From positions 108,668 through 172,667 of the forward strand of contig LLCB01000143.1 in NCBI GenBank assembly GCA_001414345.1: a stretch of DNA of 64,000 nt, written 5' to 3'. Under the pieces are notes generated by a model. It did no database searches. It saw nothing but the letters and a program-made list of their open reading frames with translations, and had not been told where the DNA came from. Shown piece after piece: positions 1 to 12,332 of this stretch (the first letter of the stretch is position 1; every line of letters starts with the position of its first letter). The position numbers and the translations under genes are program-made. Origin of the DNA: Hymenoscyphus infarciens (lineage: Eukaryota > Ascomycota > Leotiomycetes > Helotiales > Helotiaceae).

Positions 1-39
1 AATCGTTACGCCTACGCTCGGATAAGGTAGACTAAAGGA

Positions 40-480
40 AAGGATACTTAGTTAAGCACGACGACTCTTCTATACGAGTCTAAGATCTAATAGTAATAGC
101 TTTAGTGCTAAAAGTGAATTTAGTTTTAATATATTAATTTAAGCTCTTAATATCTTAATAACTACTCTCTTTTATTAAAGTCTACTTTTAAGAAGTATTA
201 GATAAATATCTAATTTATCTATAGATATCTTTCTTTTAAGATCTATCTTAGTTTACTTAAAAAATTAAAAAACCTTAAAACTAAATTTAGTTTTTATACT
301 TTCTTAGTTTTTTAAATATATAAATAATAAAGCCTTTTTTTTAAATACTAGCTTAATAAAAGTTAGAGTTAAGTAAAAGCTATTTATATATAAACTTATC
401 TTTTTAATAGCTCTTAAGTTACTTCTACTATTATTATTCTTAGAAATTATTACTATATAAGAAAAAAGCTTACTTTTTAC
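40..480 (-). repeat. Inverted-repeat copy flanking the left island
   Basis: The reverse complement of about 40-480 aligns by eye, colinearly, with 9,165-9,650. Shared blocks include one around positions 70-120 (versus about 9,580-9,635) and one around 255-375 (versus about 9,165-9,265). The right copy carries roughly 200 bp (about 9,290-9,480) that the left lacks. The two copies could be terminal inverted repeats of one large element, or two independent insertions in opposite orientation. Confidence 0.55.
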
Positions 481-1366
481 TCTATTCTATTTTATTATAA
501 AATAATAATCTAAACCTAGACTCTTTTCTATAAGAAATATAAAGTAGAATTAAAGCTATTTAAATATAAACTTCTTATTTTAATAGCTTTTAAATTAGCT
601 ATAGTATAACTAATATAAGAGAGAGTCTAATATATACTAAATTCACGCTTATTACTAAAGCGGTTATTATAAGCTCTTAGACGCTCTAGCTAAGCTTCGC
701 TCGTACTTATCTATCTTATATTCTTCTCTACTTTTATTAGTCTACTTTTATAGTTAAGTAGAGTTAGCTAAAAAGAGTATCTAAGAAACTAAGATAATAT
801 AAACGAGTATAATAAAGCTCTATAGCTACGTAATAGAGCTTAGTAAGAGTTAATTTTTATTTTTCAAGTCTTTTCTAAGATTCTATTCTCTCTTTAGTTT
901 AATATTCCTTTATATATAGTAATTTGTTCTAGTAATCTATATTATAATAAGTATAATTAAGTTATAAAGTAGCGTAGTTTTATAATAATCTATCTAGTAG
1001 TTAAAAAGAGTTAATATAATAATACTTAATTCTTAGTTTTCTTAACTTAGAATATAGATATAAAGTAGTAAAAGATAAATAAATAAATAAAATATAGTAC
1101 TCTACTTTTTTAGATAGCTAAGACTCTATATTTCCTATTTAAAGCTAAGTAATTAAAGAAGTACTTACTTTTAAAAATTATACTTAGACTAGTTATAAAA
1201 GCAATATAAAGTCTTATAATATATATTATATCTTAAAAAAGAGATTACTTTATTAATTTCACTTATATAAAAAATACTTCTTTTTAAGCTTAGCTAATTT
1301 TTTTAAAGTTTCTAATAAGTATTATAAAGCTTTTTCTATTAGTAACTAAAAATGAAAAGATATTTA

Positions 1367-2084
1367 TAATAGTACGAAATATATACTATTATAAAGGAGA
1401 TATATAAGAGTATATTTAAGTAGAATAATATATATAGATACTAGGTTTATATAATATAAAAAGCTAAAAGCTAATATATATAATAAGTAAACTTTAGTAA
1501 TTTAAGATATTAGTAATTTAAAATTACTAGCTATTAGAATATTAGCTTACTTTTTAATAAACCTAATTAGAGAGTATATATCTATTAGTAACTTTTATAA
1601 AATCTACTTATCTTTATATATTATAGTTTATATAAATAGAGCTAGTATAGAATTACTATATATTACTTTAGTAAATATAACCTAGTAGTTAAATATTATT
1701 TATAACTTATAGATTTATACTTTATATATATAATAAACTTAGTTAGTTAAAGCTTTAGTAAGGATATTATTCTTTTAAATACTAAGAATTAAAACTAAAT
1801 AGTTATTATTAATAGATAGTTAAAAAAAAGTATACTTTAGCTTTTATTATAATAGCTAAGTCTATACTAGTCGAGCTTTAGACGTCTATATTAACTATAT
1901 TATTTAGTTTTAGTTATAGACTTTTATATAGTTTCACTTATATATAAAAACTCTAATTCTTTTATAGTTAGAAAAGACTAATTTAGTCTTCTTTTATATA
2001 TTAGAACCTAGTAGTTATATACGTTAGTCTACTAAGTTTACTCTTATATATCTTTTTAATAATAGTATATATTTCGCGTTCTTA
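1367..2084. repeat. Inverted pair of LTR-end-like fragments
   Basis: Positions 1,367-1,446 resemble the reverse complement of the last ~90 bp of the LTRs at 51.3 and 58.9 kb. Positions 1,988-2,084 resemble the same segment in forward orientation. The LTR-like outer ends therefore point outwards around a ~540-bp middle. This may be two solo-LTR fragments or a small non-autonomous element with inverted ends. Similarity was judged by eye in low-complexity AT-rich DNA. Confidence 0.45.
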
Positions 2085-3649
2085 AATTTATAGCTTACTA
2101 ATTTCTTAATATAAGTAATAATTAAAAAATTAGCTTTAGAAATATTATTTAATAGCTTATTTATTTATTCTAGACTTAAAAATAAAAATATAGTTATATA
2201 TTTAAAGTAGATAAAAGAATATTAGATATATCTTTTTATATACTATAGAAAAGATATATAATAATTATTTAGATTAATTTTAAAAACTAGAACTAAATTT
2301 ATAAAAAAGATATAAAAGAAGTATTTAAGTATAGATTATCTTTTATAGTTCAGCTAACTAGTAATAGAAGGTATTTAGTAAAATAGTTAGTTTATTAATA
2401 TATAGACTTCTTTTAGTATTTTCCTTTTAAATTATTTAAAATTATATATAGATCTATCTATTATATAAGTATTATATAAGACTTTATTTAAAGAATTAGT
2501 ATTCTAGTATATTAGAGTTATAAAAGAGAGAGTAGATAAGAAGTGTTAAGAAACTATGTTTTAGCTAAAATAATAAAGTATAAGCTTTTTAATAGATATT
2601 TAGTATATAGAAAATAGAATAAATAAGATTAAGTAAAAATATAGTATACTACTAGTATTACTAGTATAGCTAGTACTAGACTCTTCTACTAGTATCTAAT
2701 AGTTTTTTATAATATTATACTAGCTATACTAAGTATATAACGCTAAAGTGACTATGATTTAGTCTTAGTATACTTAGTACTAAAGCTAACTTACTATTTA
2801 ACTTCTAGTACTAGAGATACTAAAGCTAACTCGTTATCTAAAACTACTACTAAGTCTAATACGCTTCTCGAGTCTCGGGATTATATAATTATATAACTAG
2901 TCTTCTACTTCTTTATATACTACCTAGTACTATAAAACTATAATAGATTAGAAAAGCGAGTAATAATATTTACTTTATAAGATATCTCTTATTTAAATAG
3001 AGTATATAGAGAAGTAAGTAAATAGATAGATAAAAACGTATAAATATAATAATACTATATTAACTACTAGTATATCTTATATATCTAATCTAGCTAGTAC
3101 TAAGTATACTAGCTAGTATCTCTATTATAACTAATTTTATAATAGTATACTTAAGAGTTTAGTATACTAGAAGTATTAGATATACTAGACTTATTAATAG
3201 TATATCTATTATTAAAAGTCTTTTTATAATATATAAAAAGAGTAAAGTAGATAAATTATCTATAAGTTAATTATTATAAGATATAAGTAGATTAATATAA
3301 GCTTAGATTTAAGAGTATTATTAAAAAAAAGAATAGTTAGATTTTAAATACTTAGATTTAGTAGTACTATAGTTAGAAGTTATAGTTAAGAGAGATATCT
3401 TTTTAAGAATAAGAATTAAATATTCTTTAAAAATCTAGTATTATTAAAAAAAATTTACTTAATAGTATAATCTTTTAATAATTATCTATAGATTATCTAC
3501 TTATAAATAATAAACGTAGATAGCTTAGACTAGAGTAATTATATAAGTATTAGATTTAGTAGTTTTCTTCTAATAATACTATATATTAATCTTAATATTA
3601 TAACTATTAAGAAACTTTTTCAGAATTAATAAAGTAACTCTAAAAGCCT

Positions 3650-6600
3650 TAAAATACGTTTAGACGACTATTAGATAGTCTAGAAAAAGACTAAAGCATC
3701 TTATAATTATACTAAATAATTATAATAGTAGTAGTAGTAGGAAAAAGAGAGGCTTATAAAGAGCCTCTATTCCTCTCTCTAAAGTACTAGTAACTAATAA
3801 AGATAGTATAATAAACTAAGAAGAGTAGAGTATAAGAGAATAGAAGGGAGTATTAGATTATATAGACGTGATAAAGAAGAGCCTAATCTAAATAATACTT
3901 AACTTAGTAATAGAAGAGAAAGGTATTAAAGTAATTATTAAAGTAGTAGGAAAAGTACTTAAGTATAAGAGAACTAGGAAGAGAGGAGATAATATAATTA
4001 TATATAGAATCTTATAAGAGGAGCTTACTATTATAGTTAAGAGGATAAGAGGAATAAAGGAGCGTAGCTTAATATAGGTAGAGAGAGCTAGAACCGAGGG
4101 ACTATAAAGAGGAGTAGTAACTATACTATAAAGGGAATATATAGTACTAGCTAAATATACTAAGGAGATTATAGTCTAAGTAATAGAGATAGATAAAGGG
4201 AAGGATAAGCTATTACTAAAAGAGGTAATTAGAGCTATAAATATAAGTAGATATAAGATAAGAGTAATAGTAGCTTAAAAGCTTTAAAATAGAGATATTA
4301 TTATAAAGTTTAAAGAAGAGAAGTAGGTAGGACATATATAAGATAATAGCTAAGTAAAGAAGGTATTTAGATAAGAAATAGTAGTAGTAGTAAGAATACT
4401 AGTAGTACTTATAAAAAGAGCTTTAATAAATATACTTAAGAATAAGATAGAGAGTATACTATAAAGCATCTCTTAAGCCTCTAGTATAAGGATATTAAAG
4501 ATTATATAATAAAGAAATAGATATAGAGAGTACTAAAGATAGAAGAGACTAGCTTAAAAGAACTATATTCTTAAAGTAGTAATAATAGAGGAAGTAAGAA
4601 GGCTATATATAAGAGGAATATTATAGAAGGTATAATACTTCTTATATAAATAATATACCTTAAAGATAGTAGTATAGAGGTGTTATAAGTACTAAAAGTA
4701 AGAGTATATAGTATACTTTTATAAATAAGATAAGAAGTATACTTAGTATATATATAAGAGATATAAAGGGAGTAAGGAAGAGTACTTTAGTAAGAAGGAT
4801 TTAAAAGAATACCTAGTAAAGTATAAGAATTATAAAAGAGGATATCTAGTATTTATAAAAGAGTATTATATAAAGGAGTAATACTATAAGTAAGTAAGAG
4901 AATAATATCTTAATAAAATAACTATATTTATAAACTTATAAAGACTCTTAAAGAAGAGTAAAGTAGAGATATCTTACTTATTTACCTTTAACTAGAAAGA
5001 GAGCTTATAAAGCTTAAAAAAGAGATAGAGATAAGGATTTATACTAGGAAGGCTAATAGATATAAATAAAGTAGGATATATAAATAGTAGTAACCTAACC
5101 TAGTTCTTAGAAAGGCTAAGAAGCTCTCTTAGTATAATAAGAGATCTAAATAAGAAAGAAATAGAAGTAACCTAAACTCTACTTATAAGATTACTATAAG
5201 TATAATAATACTATATTAGAATATAAGGAAGATACTAGAAGCTCTTAATATAGCTTTAAATTATAAAGAGGAATATAATATATTAATAATCTAAGAACTA
5301 ATATAGAATAGTATAAAAGACTCCTCTAGCTACTTTTTAAACTTAAGATATAATATAATCTAGTTAGATAAGATAATAGTACTCTTTATATATAAAAGAT
5401 ACTTAAAAGTAAGCTAGACGTATACTATAGATAAGAACTAAGTAAGTATAATAATAGAGAAGGGAGTAGATAAGATAATAGTCTACTTAGTCTATAACTT
5501 ATAGATAGAGTAGACACTGATTAAGGATATACTCTAATAAGTAAGACTAAGAAGAGTACTTATAATAGATAATCTAAATACTTACTACCTCTTATAAGAT
5601 ATATATAAGAGATATAATAGGAATATAGACTTTATCTTTAAACTTACTATACTATAGGTACTAAAGAGAGATATACCTTATAATAAAGCTATATAGAGAA
5701 GAGAGAGCTCTTATAACTCTATAATTAACCTTACCTTCTCTACTAAGAACGTAGTAACCTAGTAAAGGTCTCTAGACCTACTAGGATTAGACTATATAGC
5801 TTAACTTCTTATAATAAAAGTAAGAGGAGAAGGAAAGGTACTATAAGTACTTAGATTTAGCTAGAGAATAATAGATAAGATCTTAGTTAAAGTAAAAGCC
5901 TCTTACTTAGAAACACCTATAATCTAAAATATATAAGAACTTAAGAGAGTAGTATAAAGACTTATAGAAGACCTTTAAAGAATAGTAAAGGCCTTAATAC
6001 TACTCTAGAAGCTAGATAGAAAGAGGGTATAGCTCTAGTAGAATATAGAGGTTAAAGAAGTATTAGAAAAGGTAAGGAGATATAAAAGGACTTAGAAGAA
6101 GTACTAAATAGAGAGCTTAAGATAGTAGCTTAATAACGCTCTTTAAGAACTCTAAAGATAAAGAGTTAGAGAGAGGTACTAGTAGAAGTAATAAAAGATA
6201 AAAGGAAACTCTAGATACTTAAGAAGTAGATACGCCTTAAAAGACATATAAGACTAGAAGTACTAGTACTACTAATACTTATATCGCTTAATAGAATAAA
6301 AGGTAAGACTTACTAAGAGAAGGCTTATATTCTTATAGAAAAGTTCTTCTTAGAGTTAATAGCTAACTACTTAAGTATTCCTAATAAAGACTAGAACACT
6401 AAAAGCTTCTCTAAAAGGTATTTAATAAGCTAATATATAACTAAGAAGTATATTAAGATAACTATAAGATTAGTACTATAGAAAGTGTTAGGATTTAATA
6501 TACTAGTAAATAGCTTCTTAAAAGCTTATAATAAACTACTTTATAAAGTACTTACTATAATAGTAGAAGTAAGCTTTTACTTATAGTACTTTCTATTCTA

Positions 6601-8790
6601 CTTCTACTATATAAAGGTAGTAGTACTAAGAAAACTAGGTAAAATAACTAAGAAGTAGAGTAAAGTAGAGGCCTACTAGCTAATAGTACTACTTTTAACT
6701 ATAGATAAGATCTTTAAAAAAGTAATAGTATAAAGACTTATATAGCTTATAAAGGAAATAGTAATACTACTAAGGCTATAAATAGGTAACTAGAAGTACT
6801 AAAATATAGAGCTAGTAATTAGAATAGTAATAAAGAGTATATATATAGTATAGGAAAATAAGAGCTATATATCCCTAGCCTAACTAGATAGAGTAAAAGC
6901 TTTTAACTAAGTAGACTATATATAGCTACTTTATATATTAAGAGAGAAGGAGGTTTTATAGTAGATAGTAATATAAATAAGAAGCTTCTTCTCTAGATAA
7001 AGAGCTATACTATTCTTTAATAAATAATTAGTAGATAAAAGAGACCTTAAATAAGGTGTTTTATAAGAATTAGTACTATTACTAATACTATTTATCCTCT
7101 TTATCTTAATACTATATAAGGACCTAGTAAGAATTAATAAGCTTATTATAGTAGGCTTTATAAATAATATAAATCTACTTATAATATTAAAAAGTATAGT
7201 AGTAAACTATAAGATATTTAAGATAGCTTAGAGAGTATATAATAAGTAGGTAAATAAGTAAGAGATAGCTTTTAGCTTAGAGAAGATAATACTTATATAC
7301 TTTATAAGAACAAGAGTACTATAAAGAGAGATAGTCTAGTTTAGAGAGATAAGGCTTATACTAGTTAAATATATAAGGTTCTTAGAAGTAGAGCTTAATA
7401 GGAAACTAAACTAGAAGATATACTAAGAAAGAGTCTAGAAAAAGCTTATAATATAGACTTTTATACTTATAAGACTTACTAGAAAAATATAGAGAGTAGA
7501 CTACTACTAAGTAAGATAGATATATATAGTAGTAATAAGGAGTATAATAGTATATAAAGCGTTAATATAATACTATATTATATTAAAAGAAGGGAATATA
7601 AAGGGAATAGTAAAGAGCTTTCTTATATAATAATTAAGATACTTATAAGTAGTAATAAGAGTATATAAAGCTATCCTAGTTTAGAACTTAGAAGTTAAAG
7701 TAGACTATATACTAATTAACCTATATCTTAACCTATAAGTAGCTGCTTTTAAGAGAAAGTTCTAAAGATTAGAGCTAGAGGAACTAATCTAGAATACTTA
7801 TAGATATATAGTAATATAGCTAAAGAGGAGAAGGAGAGGTAGACTAACAAAGATAAAGAAGGTAATACTATACTTATAGAAAGTAAGGTAAAAATAGGAA
7901 GAGGAGTAGAGAGTAGAAGAAGTAGGATTTAAGTATAATACTATGCTTATAAAATAGAAGAACTACCTAGAGACTTAAAAGAGAAGAACTTAAGAGAGGA
8001 ACCTAATATAATATATAGAAGTATTAGACGAAATAGACTTAAATAAGTAAGAACTATAAAAGGTCTATAAGAGGCTTACTAAGATAAAGAGCTTACTACT
8101 TATCTAAGTATAAACAAAAGTAATAGGACTAAATACCTTCCTTTTTATAAGAAGAGTACTAAACTAGGTTATACTATAGTATATTTATATAGGTAGTAGA
8201 GAGATAGTAGGACACTTAGTCTTATTTTACTAGAACATTTTATAAGAAAGAGACACGCTTATAAGAGCTCTAAGAAAGAGGATTAGAGATCTATAAAAGC
8301 TAAGAGAGGTACTAGTAGATAAGAAACTAGTACTAAGAGTAACTACTTAGCTACTTAGGCTAAGGAGACTCTAGGAGTATAGGCTAGTACTAGAATTACT
8401 TAAAGAGAGAGAGGAGAGTAAGGAAGAGATAAAAGAAAGAGAGGAATAGAAAGAGAAAGCTAAGACATACTAGAAGGTAAGACCTTAGCTCTAATAATTC
8501 TAGAAGTAAATATACCTCTTATATAACTAATATATACCTTAATAGGTTAAATATACTAACCTACTATACCTCTCTACTATATTACTAAGTTAGAGAGATA
8601 AGCTCTAAATAGATAGTAGTAAGAACTAAAGAAAAGGAGAATCGTACTTATAAGGAAGCTTAAGAGGCGAAGAAGAACGAGCTAAAAAGCTATATAAACT
8701 AGAATAGAAGATATACTACTTACTCTTAGAGCTCGGCCTATAGCCTACGTAGCGTAAGAATAATAATAATAATAATAATAATACTATATA
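3650..8790 (+). mobile_element. Tad1-like non-LTR retrotransposon (LINE) relic, RIP-inactivated
   Basis: Reading through RIP stops on the + strand gives the order expected for a Tad1-clade LINE. An ORF1-like region ends in several CCHC-type knuckles (about 4,680-4,890) whose Cys codons mostly read as Tyr. An endonuclease-like region follows at about 5,200-5,900. A reverse transcriptase spans about 6,580-7,500; its conserved F-x-D-D box survives as FINN near 7,155-7,175 (Asp to Asn, a G-to-A change). The last ~700 bp encode a basic, charged tail, and the element ends in an AAT run at about 8,759. The 5' end is approximate. No frame is open for more than a few dozen codons, so it cannot be active. 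Confidence 0.72.
8759..8784 (+). repeat. (AAT)n simple-repeat tail of the LINE
   Basis: About nine consecutive AAT/TAA units lie directly after the last readable part of the LINE. Simple-repeat or poly-A-like 3' tails are typical of target-primed insertions, so this probably marks the 3' end of the element on the + strand. Confidence 0.65.
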
Positions 8791-9720
8791 TTAATAAGAT
8801 AACTAAGTTATAGAAAGTCTTATTATAGAAGAGTCTAGCTTTATTATTAGTTAGTATATTATAAGAAGAAGTAGTAATTATTAATATAAAGGTTCTTTAT
8901 ATAATATTAGCTAAAATCTTTATTCTACTTCTTTTTATACTTTTATTTTACTTTACTTTAATTAAATATAAAAGAGCTTTTAATAGTATTATATAAAGAA
9001 TATAAAGTAAAGTATTAGTTTATAGAAAAAGAGAGTATATATAAAGAGAAAGAGTATATATAGAATAAGAGTCTATATATATAGTTTTTACTATAATAGA
9101 ATTCTTTAAAATAACTACTATATTATAAACGTAATAAATTAGTAAAAGATATATATAAAAGAGTTTAATATATAGTTTAGAACCTTTTCTTAAGCTATAT
9201 TTTTAAGAAGAAGCTTTAATTATAAAATAAACTAAAAAAGTATAAAAACTAAATTTAGTTTTAAGAATTTTAAGTAGTATAAGATAAGTTTAAGAGATAG
9301 CTAAAATATATAACAAGTGTCGGTATACTTAAGAGTAAGTAACTGCTCGGGTTAATACACGTAGGAGCACGTGATATTCTCGCTTAAGAACTATTTAGAT
9401 AAGCATCGTAGCTAGCTTTACTCGGTCTATATAAACGAATATATAACTCTTTTTATATTACTTTTATAACTATAAGTTATACTAATAAAAAGAAAGACTT
9501 TTATAAGTAAATTAAGTATTTATCTAGTACTTTTTAGAAAGAACTTTAATATAAGAGAGTAGTTATTAATATATTAAAACTAAATTTATATTTAGTACTA
9601 AAGCTATTACTATTAGATCTTAGACTCTTATAGATAAGATGCGTTCCTTACTAATTATTTATTATAAACTAAGCTAGACTTATTAAAGATTTTTTTTAGC
9701 CTACTTTCTAAAAGTTTTTA
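8791..9720. other. RIP-mutated DNA between the LINE tail and the island border
   Basis: This stretch is AT-rich and depleted of CA/TG, with no open frame. It includes the right copy of the inverted repeat (about 9,165-9,650). A less AT-rich patch at about 9,320-9,420 contains normal CA/TG dinucleotides and has no counterpart in the left copy, so it may be a separate small insertion or a less mutated remnant. Confidence 0.6.
9165..9650 (+). repeat. Right inverted-repeat copy flanking the left island
   Basis: Its reverse complement matches about 40-480 with the same block order. Its first ~140 bp also match a third copy at about 40,190-40,335 in the same orientation. A three-copy family scattered across the window fits a transposon terminus better than chance AT-richness. 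Confidence 0.55.
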
Positions 9721-10451
9721 TTATATAAGAGGTTATGGAACTAAGATAAAGCAACTATATATAAACGTTTACTAAAGAATACCACTTTATTTAGAGCTGA
9801 CTTCTATGAATTAACAGCACTTTAAATCACAGTCGAATACAAATCCACTTTCTAACACGACGGAATAGACGTTTCTCCGACTGTAATCCAATACCTGATA
9901 TTCTTCAGCAATGCATAAATCGTTCAAAGGGTCTTGAAATTGCCTGAACTCGGGTTCAAAGGGGTAAGTGCCACAACCCGACTCCCCAAGTCATCTACCA
10001 TTGATTTACAACTCTTACCCTAGTTGGACTGAAAAGAAGCTTAAGCGAATAAGATATCGAATATGATAAGTCAACTTGCTTGTTTGTTGCTAGTCTATAT
10101 ATATGGTGGTGGTACACTAATGAGTCGAATTCTTTCGTGATTCGTGAATGATTGACAATCCGACTGCATCCATCCTCTCCGCTTTTCCTTCGGTTGAATA
10201 ACAAACATTTTGATGCCAAATCCTTGTTCGCTCGCCGAGGTCAAATTTACGTTCAGTACTATTTGCAAAGCTCTCACTCACACGAGCTGAAAAGCAGAGT
10301 GCGAGTAAGAATTTGACATGCTCCATACTCTATATAAAAGAAGCTTTTGGACTTCACCGTTTCTAAACAAAGACACGCGCTTACTTATCTGCGCGCAGCA
10401 AAATCCATATACACAACGAACCCATATCAAAGCTCATTGAATCTTCCCAAC
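9721..10451. other. Island border and upstream region of the decarboxylase pseudogene
   Basis: Composition changes abruptly near 9,720-9,780 to ordinary DNA with normal CA/TG frequencies. Short frames exist on both strands but none has family resemblance or coding character. A TATA-like stretch near 10,331 precedes the decarboxylase pseudogene, whose ATG at 10,452 is the best start. Confidence 0.5.
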
Positions 10452-12093
10452 ATGTCTTCTTCCTCGCCTATCAAAATCCAAGACGATTCCCATTCTAACC
10501 CTCCCTTAAATCAACAACTGCCAATCCGCTTAAGGCCAGAGGATGCTACCGCTCAACACTTCACAAACCCCCACACGCAATATTCGCTATTTAAACATTT
10601 CGTAGGAAGTTCCCCGTCAGGAGATCAACAAAAGATCCAGGAGTTCTTCAATTCAGTCCTCGATATCGATGTCAACTTTAAGTCCCAGCCAGAAGTCAGA
10701 AATAAACAAGGCGAAAACACCATAACCATCTCCTTTGATGCAATGCCTGAAAATAGGTTGTTCTCCGAAGAATTGCTGGATTGCTTCAACGAAATCGCAA
10801 AACACAGCACGAACTTTGCGTCTCTAAAATTCATGGGTCTCTCTGATGCTGCGAATTCGCTTCTGGCACTTGGGGCTGCTGTGCTTGTTCCTTTTATTAA
10901 GCAAAATATGTGCAGCTATGATATTCAAGCACATGCAGCTTCTTTTGTTGAGAGGGAGGTGGTTCACTAGCTTCGTCTGTCCCTTGGATTCCCGGCGAGA
11001 CTCGAATATAACACTGTTACCGAGATCGGAGGAATTATGACTGTTGGGGGTTGTCTTTTGAACAAGGTGGGAATTATTGTTTCCCGGCTCGGAGTGATTG
11101 GTCTTCCCGTCGTGGCTTTAAAAATCAGAGTTCTTATCCCAGATGTCAATGAGCATTATTCCATCAGATCTGCATCGGCATGGCTTGAAATGGGAGAAGC
11201 GAATGTGGTTCGAGTCCCCGTCGATGATGTCTACCGAATGAAGATTGACGAACTCGAGCGAGTTATCATTAAGGAAAGAGCAGCTGGACATCACATTCTC
11301 GCATATGTGGCATATGCTGGTGACTCCAGAAGCATGAGAATCAACAACCTTCACGATATCAGTGAAGTTTTGCGCAAACACAAGGTTTGGTTCCATGTCG
11401 ATGCTGGCCATGGTTCTCAACTTGCATTTTCCCGTACACATTATCACAAGATCCAAGGAATCAAGGAGGCCGACTCGGTAGCAATTAACCCACACAAAGT
11501 TTCTTAGATTCCCTAAATACTCCTTTACACTTTTCAAGGACCCTAAGTCTCTCGCAAATGTTTCAACAAACTCGGATCTTATTCTTAAGACTCAATAGTC
11601 TCTCGAACAAATTACTCCATGTGTGGGATCCATGGCTTTTGATGCTTTGAAACTCTAGGCTACTATCAAGTACATTGGTCGTTCCGGCATCGAGGCATTA
11701 ATTGATGCAAGACTTGCTCTTACAGAGGAGTTTCAAAGGGAAATTACCCTACACAAGGATGTACTTCTTCTCAACGAAACCGACATCAATGCATACATGT
11801 TCATTTACATGCCGGAATCACTTCAACAAGAAAAACGAATCTTAACCAAGACTCCCAAGACTCTCAATAAGTGTAATCTTTCGGTTAGAACCTCCATTTT
11901 GTAAAGTGGTGAGGCCCTTGTCCACGGTTTCAACCTCAAGAGATGTTCACACCCCTTGTTGCCCGAGGATGAAGTTGTCTATGTTCTTAGAACAATCAAC
12001 GGAAATCCTCTCACCACGGCTAGACATTTGAAGGAAATTTTGGAAAGTGTAGTGAATTTGGGAGAAATGTACTACGCAAAAGTGGATTTGTGA
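10452..12093 (+). pseudogene. PLP-dependent group II decarboxylase, broken by stops and a frameshift
   Basis: The reading resembles the glutamate/aromatic-L-amino-acid decarboxylase superfamily (fold-type I PLP enzymes). It has an N-terminal part, a glycine-rich stretch near 11,020-11,060, an HVDAGHG motif near 11,394 and an NPHK motif near 11,490 whose Lys would bind PLP. Frame 0 runs from ATG 10,452 but is broken by TAG at 10,968, TAG at 11,505 and TAA at 11,514. A shift near 11,530-11,545 then moves the match to frame 1, with stops at 11,596, 11,656 and 11,902 before a final TGA at 12,091. At 10,968 and 11,656 a Trp codon is expected, so these fit G-to-A changes. No splice sites rescue the stops. 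It lies about 700 bp from the RIP island. The substrate cannot be named. Confidence 0.8.
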
Positions 12094-12332
12094 GGTCGGG
12101 AAAACTCTTAGGTATGTATCAGAAAAATGAAAAATTGGTTGAGGGGTACTTTTTAATAACGCCGCTCATTTATGTAGAGAGAGGTATGACAAGATTGATT
12201 TTGTAGAAATCATCTTGGGGAGAGTCTATATCAATGTTTGGCAAGACTACATCCCTTCTGTTGTTGTGGACCGCAAACTTGATGCAAGTCTCGAGGTTGA
12301 ATTCTTTTCTCTAACAGGTAATCCGCGAATCC

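Larger units (their letters stand above)
1..3649. other. RIP-mutated AT-rich island, left part, no intact gene
   Basis: Both strands are saturated with TAA/TAG stops. CA and TG dinucleotides are almost absent while TA is very common, which is the RIP signature of filamentous ascomycetes. No protein family could be read through the stops here. It contains an inverted repeat copy near its left edge and two inverted LTR-like fragments, which are listed separately. The remainder is probably older transposon debris. Confidence 0.75.

Noticed and set aside
11196..11212. tRNA B-box-like GGTTCGAGTCC
   Set aside because: It lies within the decarboxylase reading frame, and no cloverleaf or A-box surrounds it.
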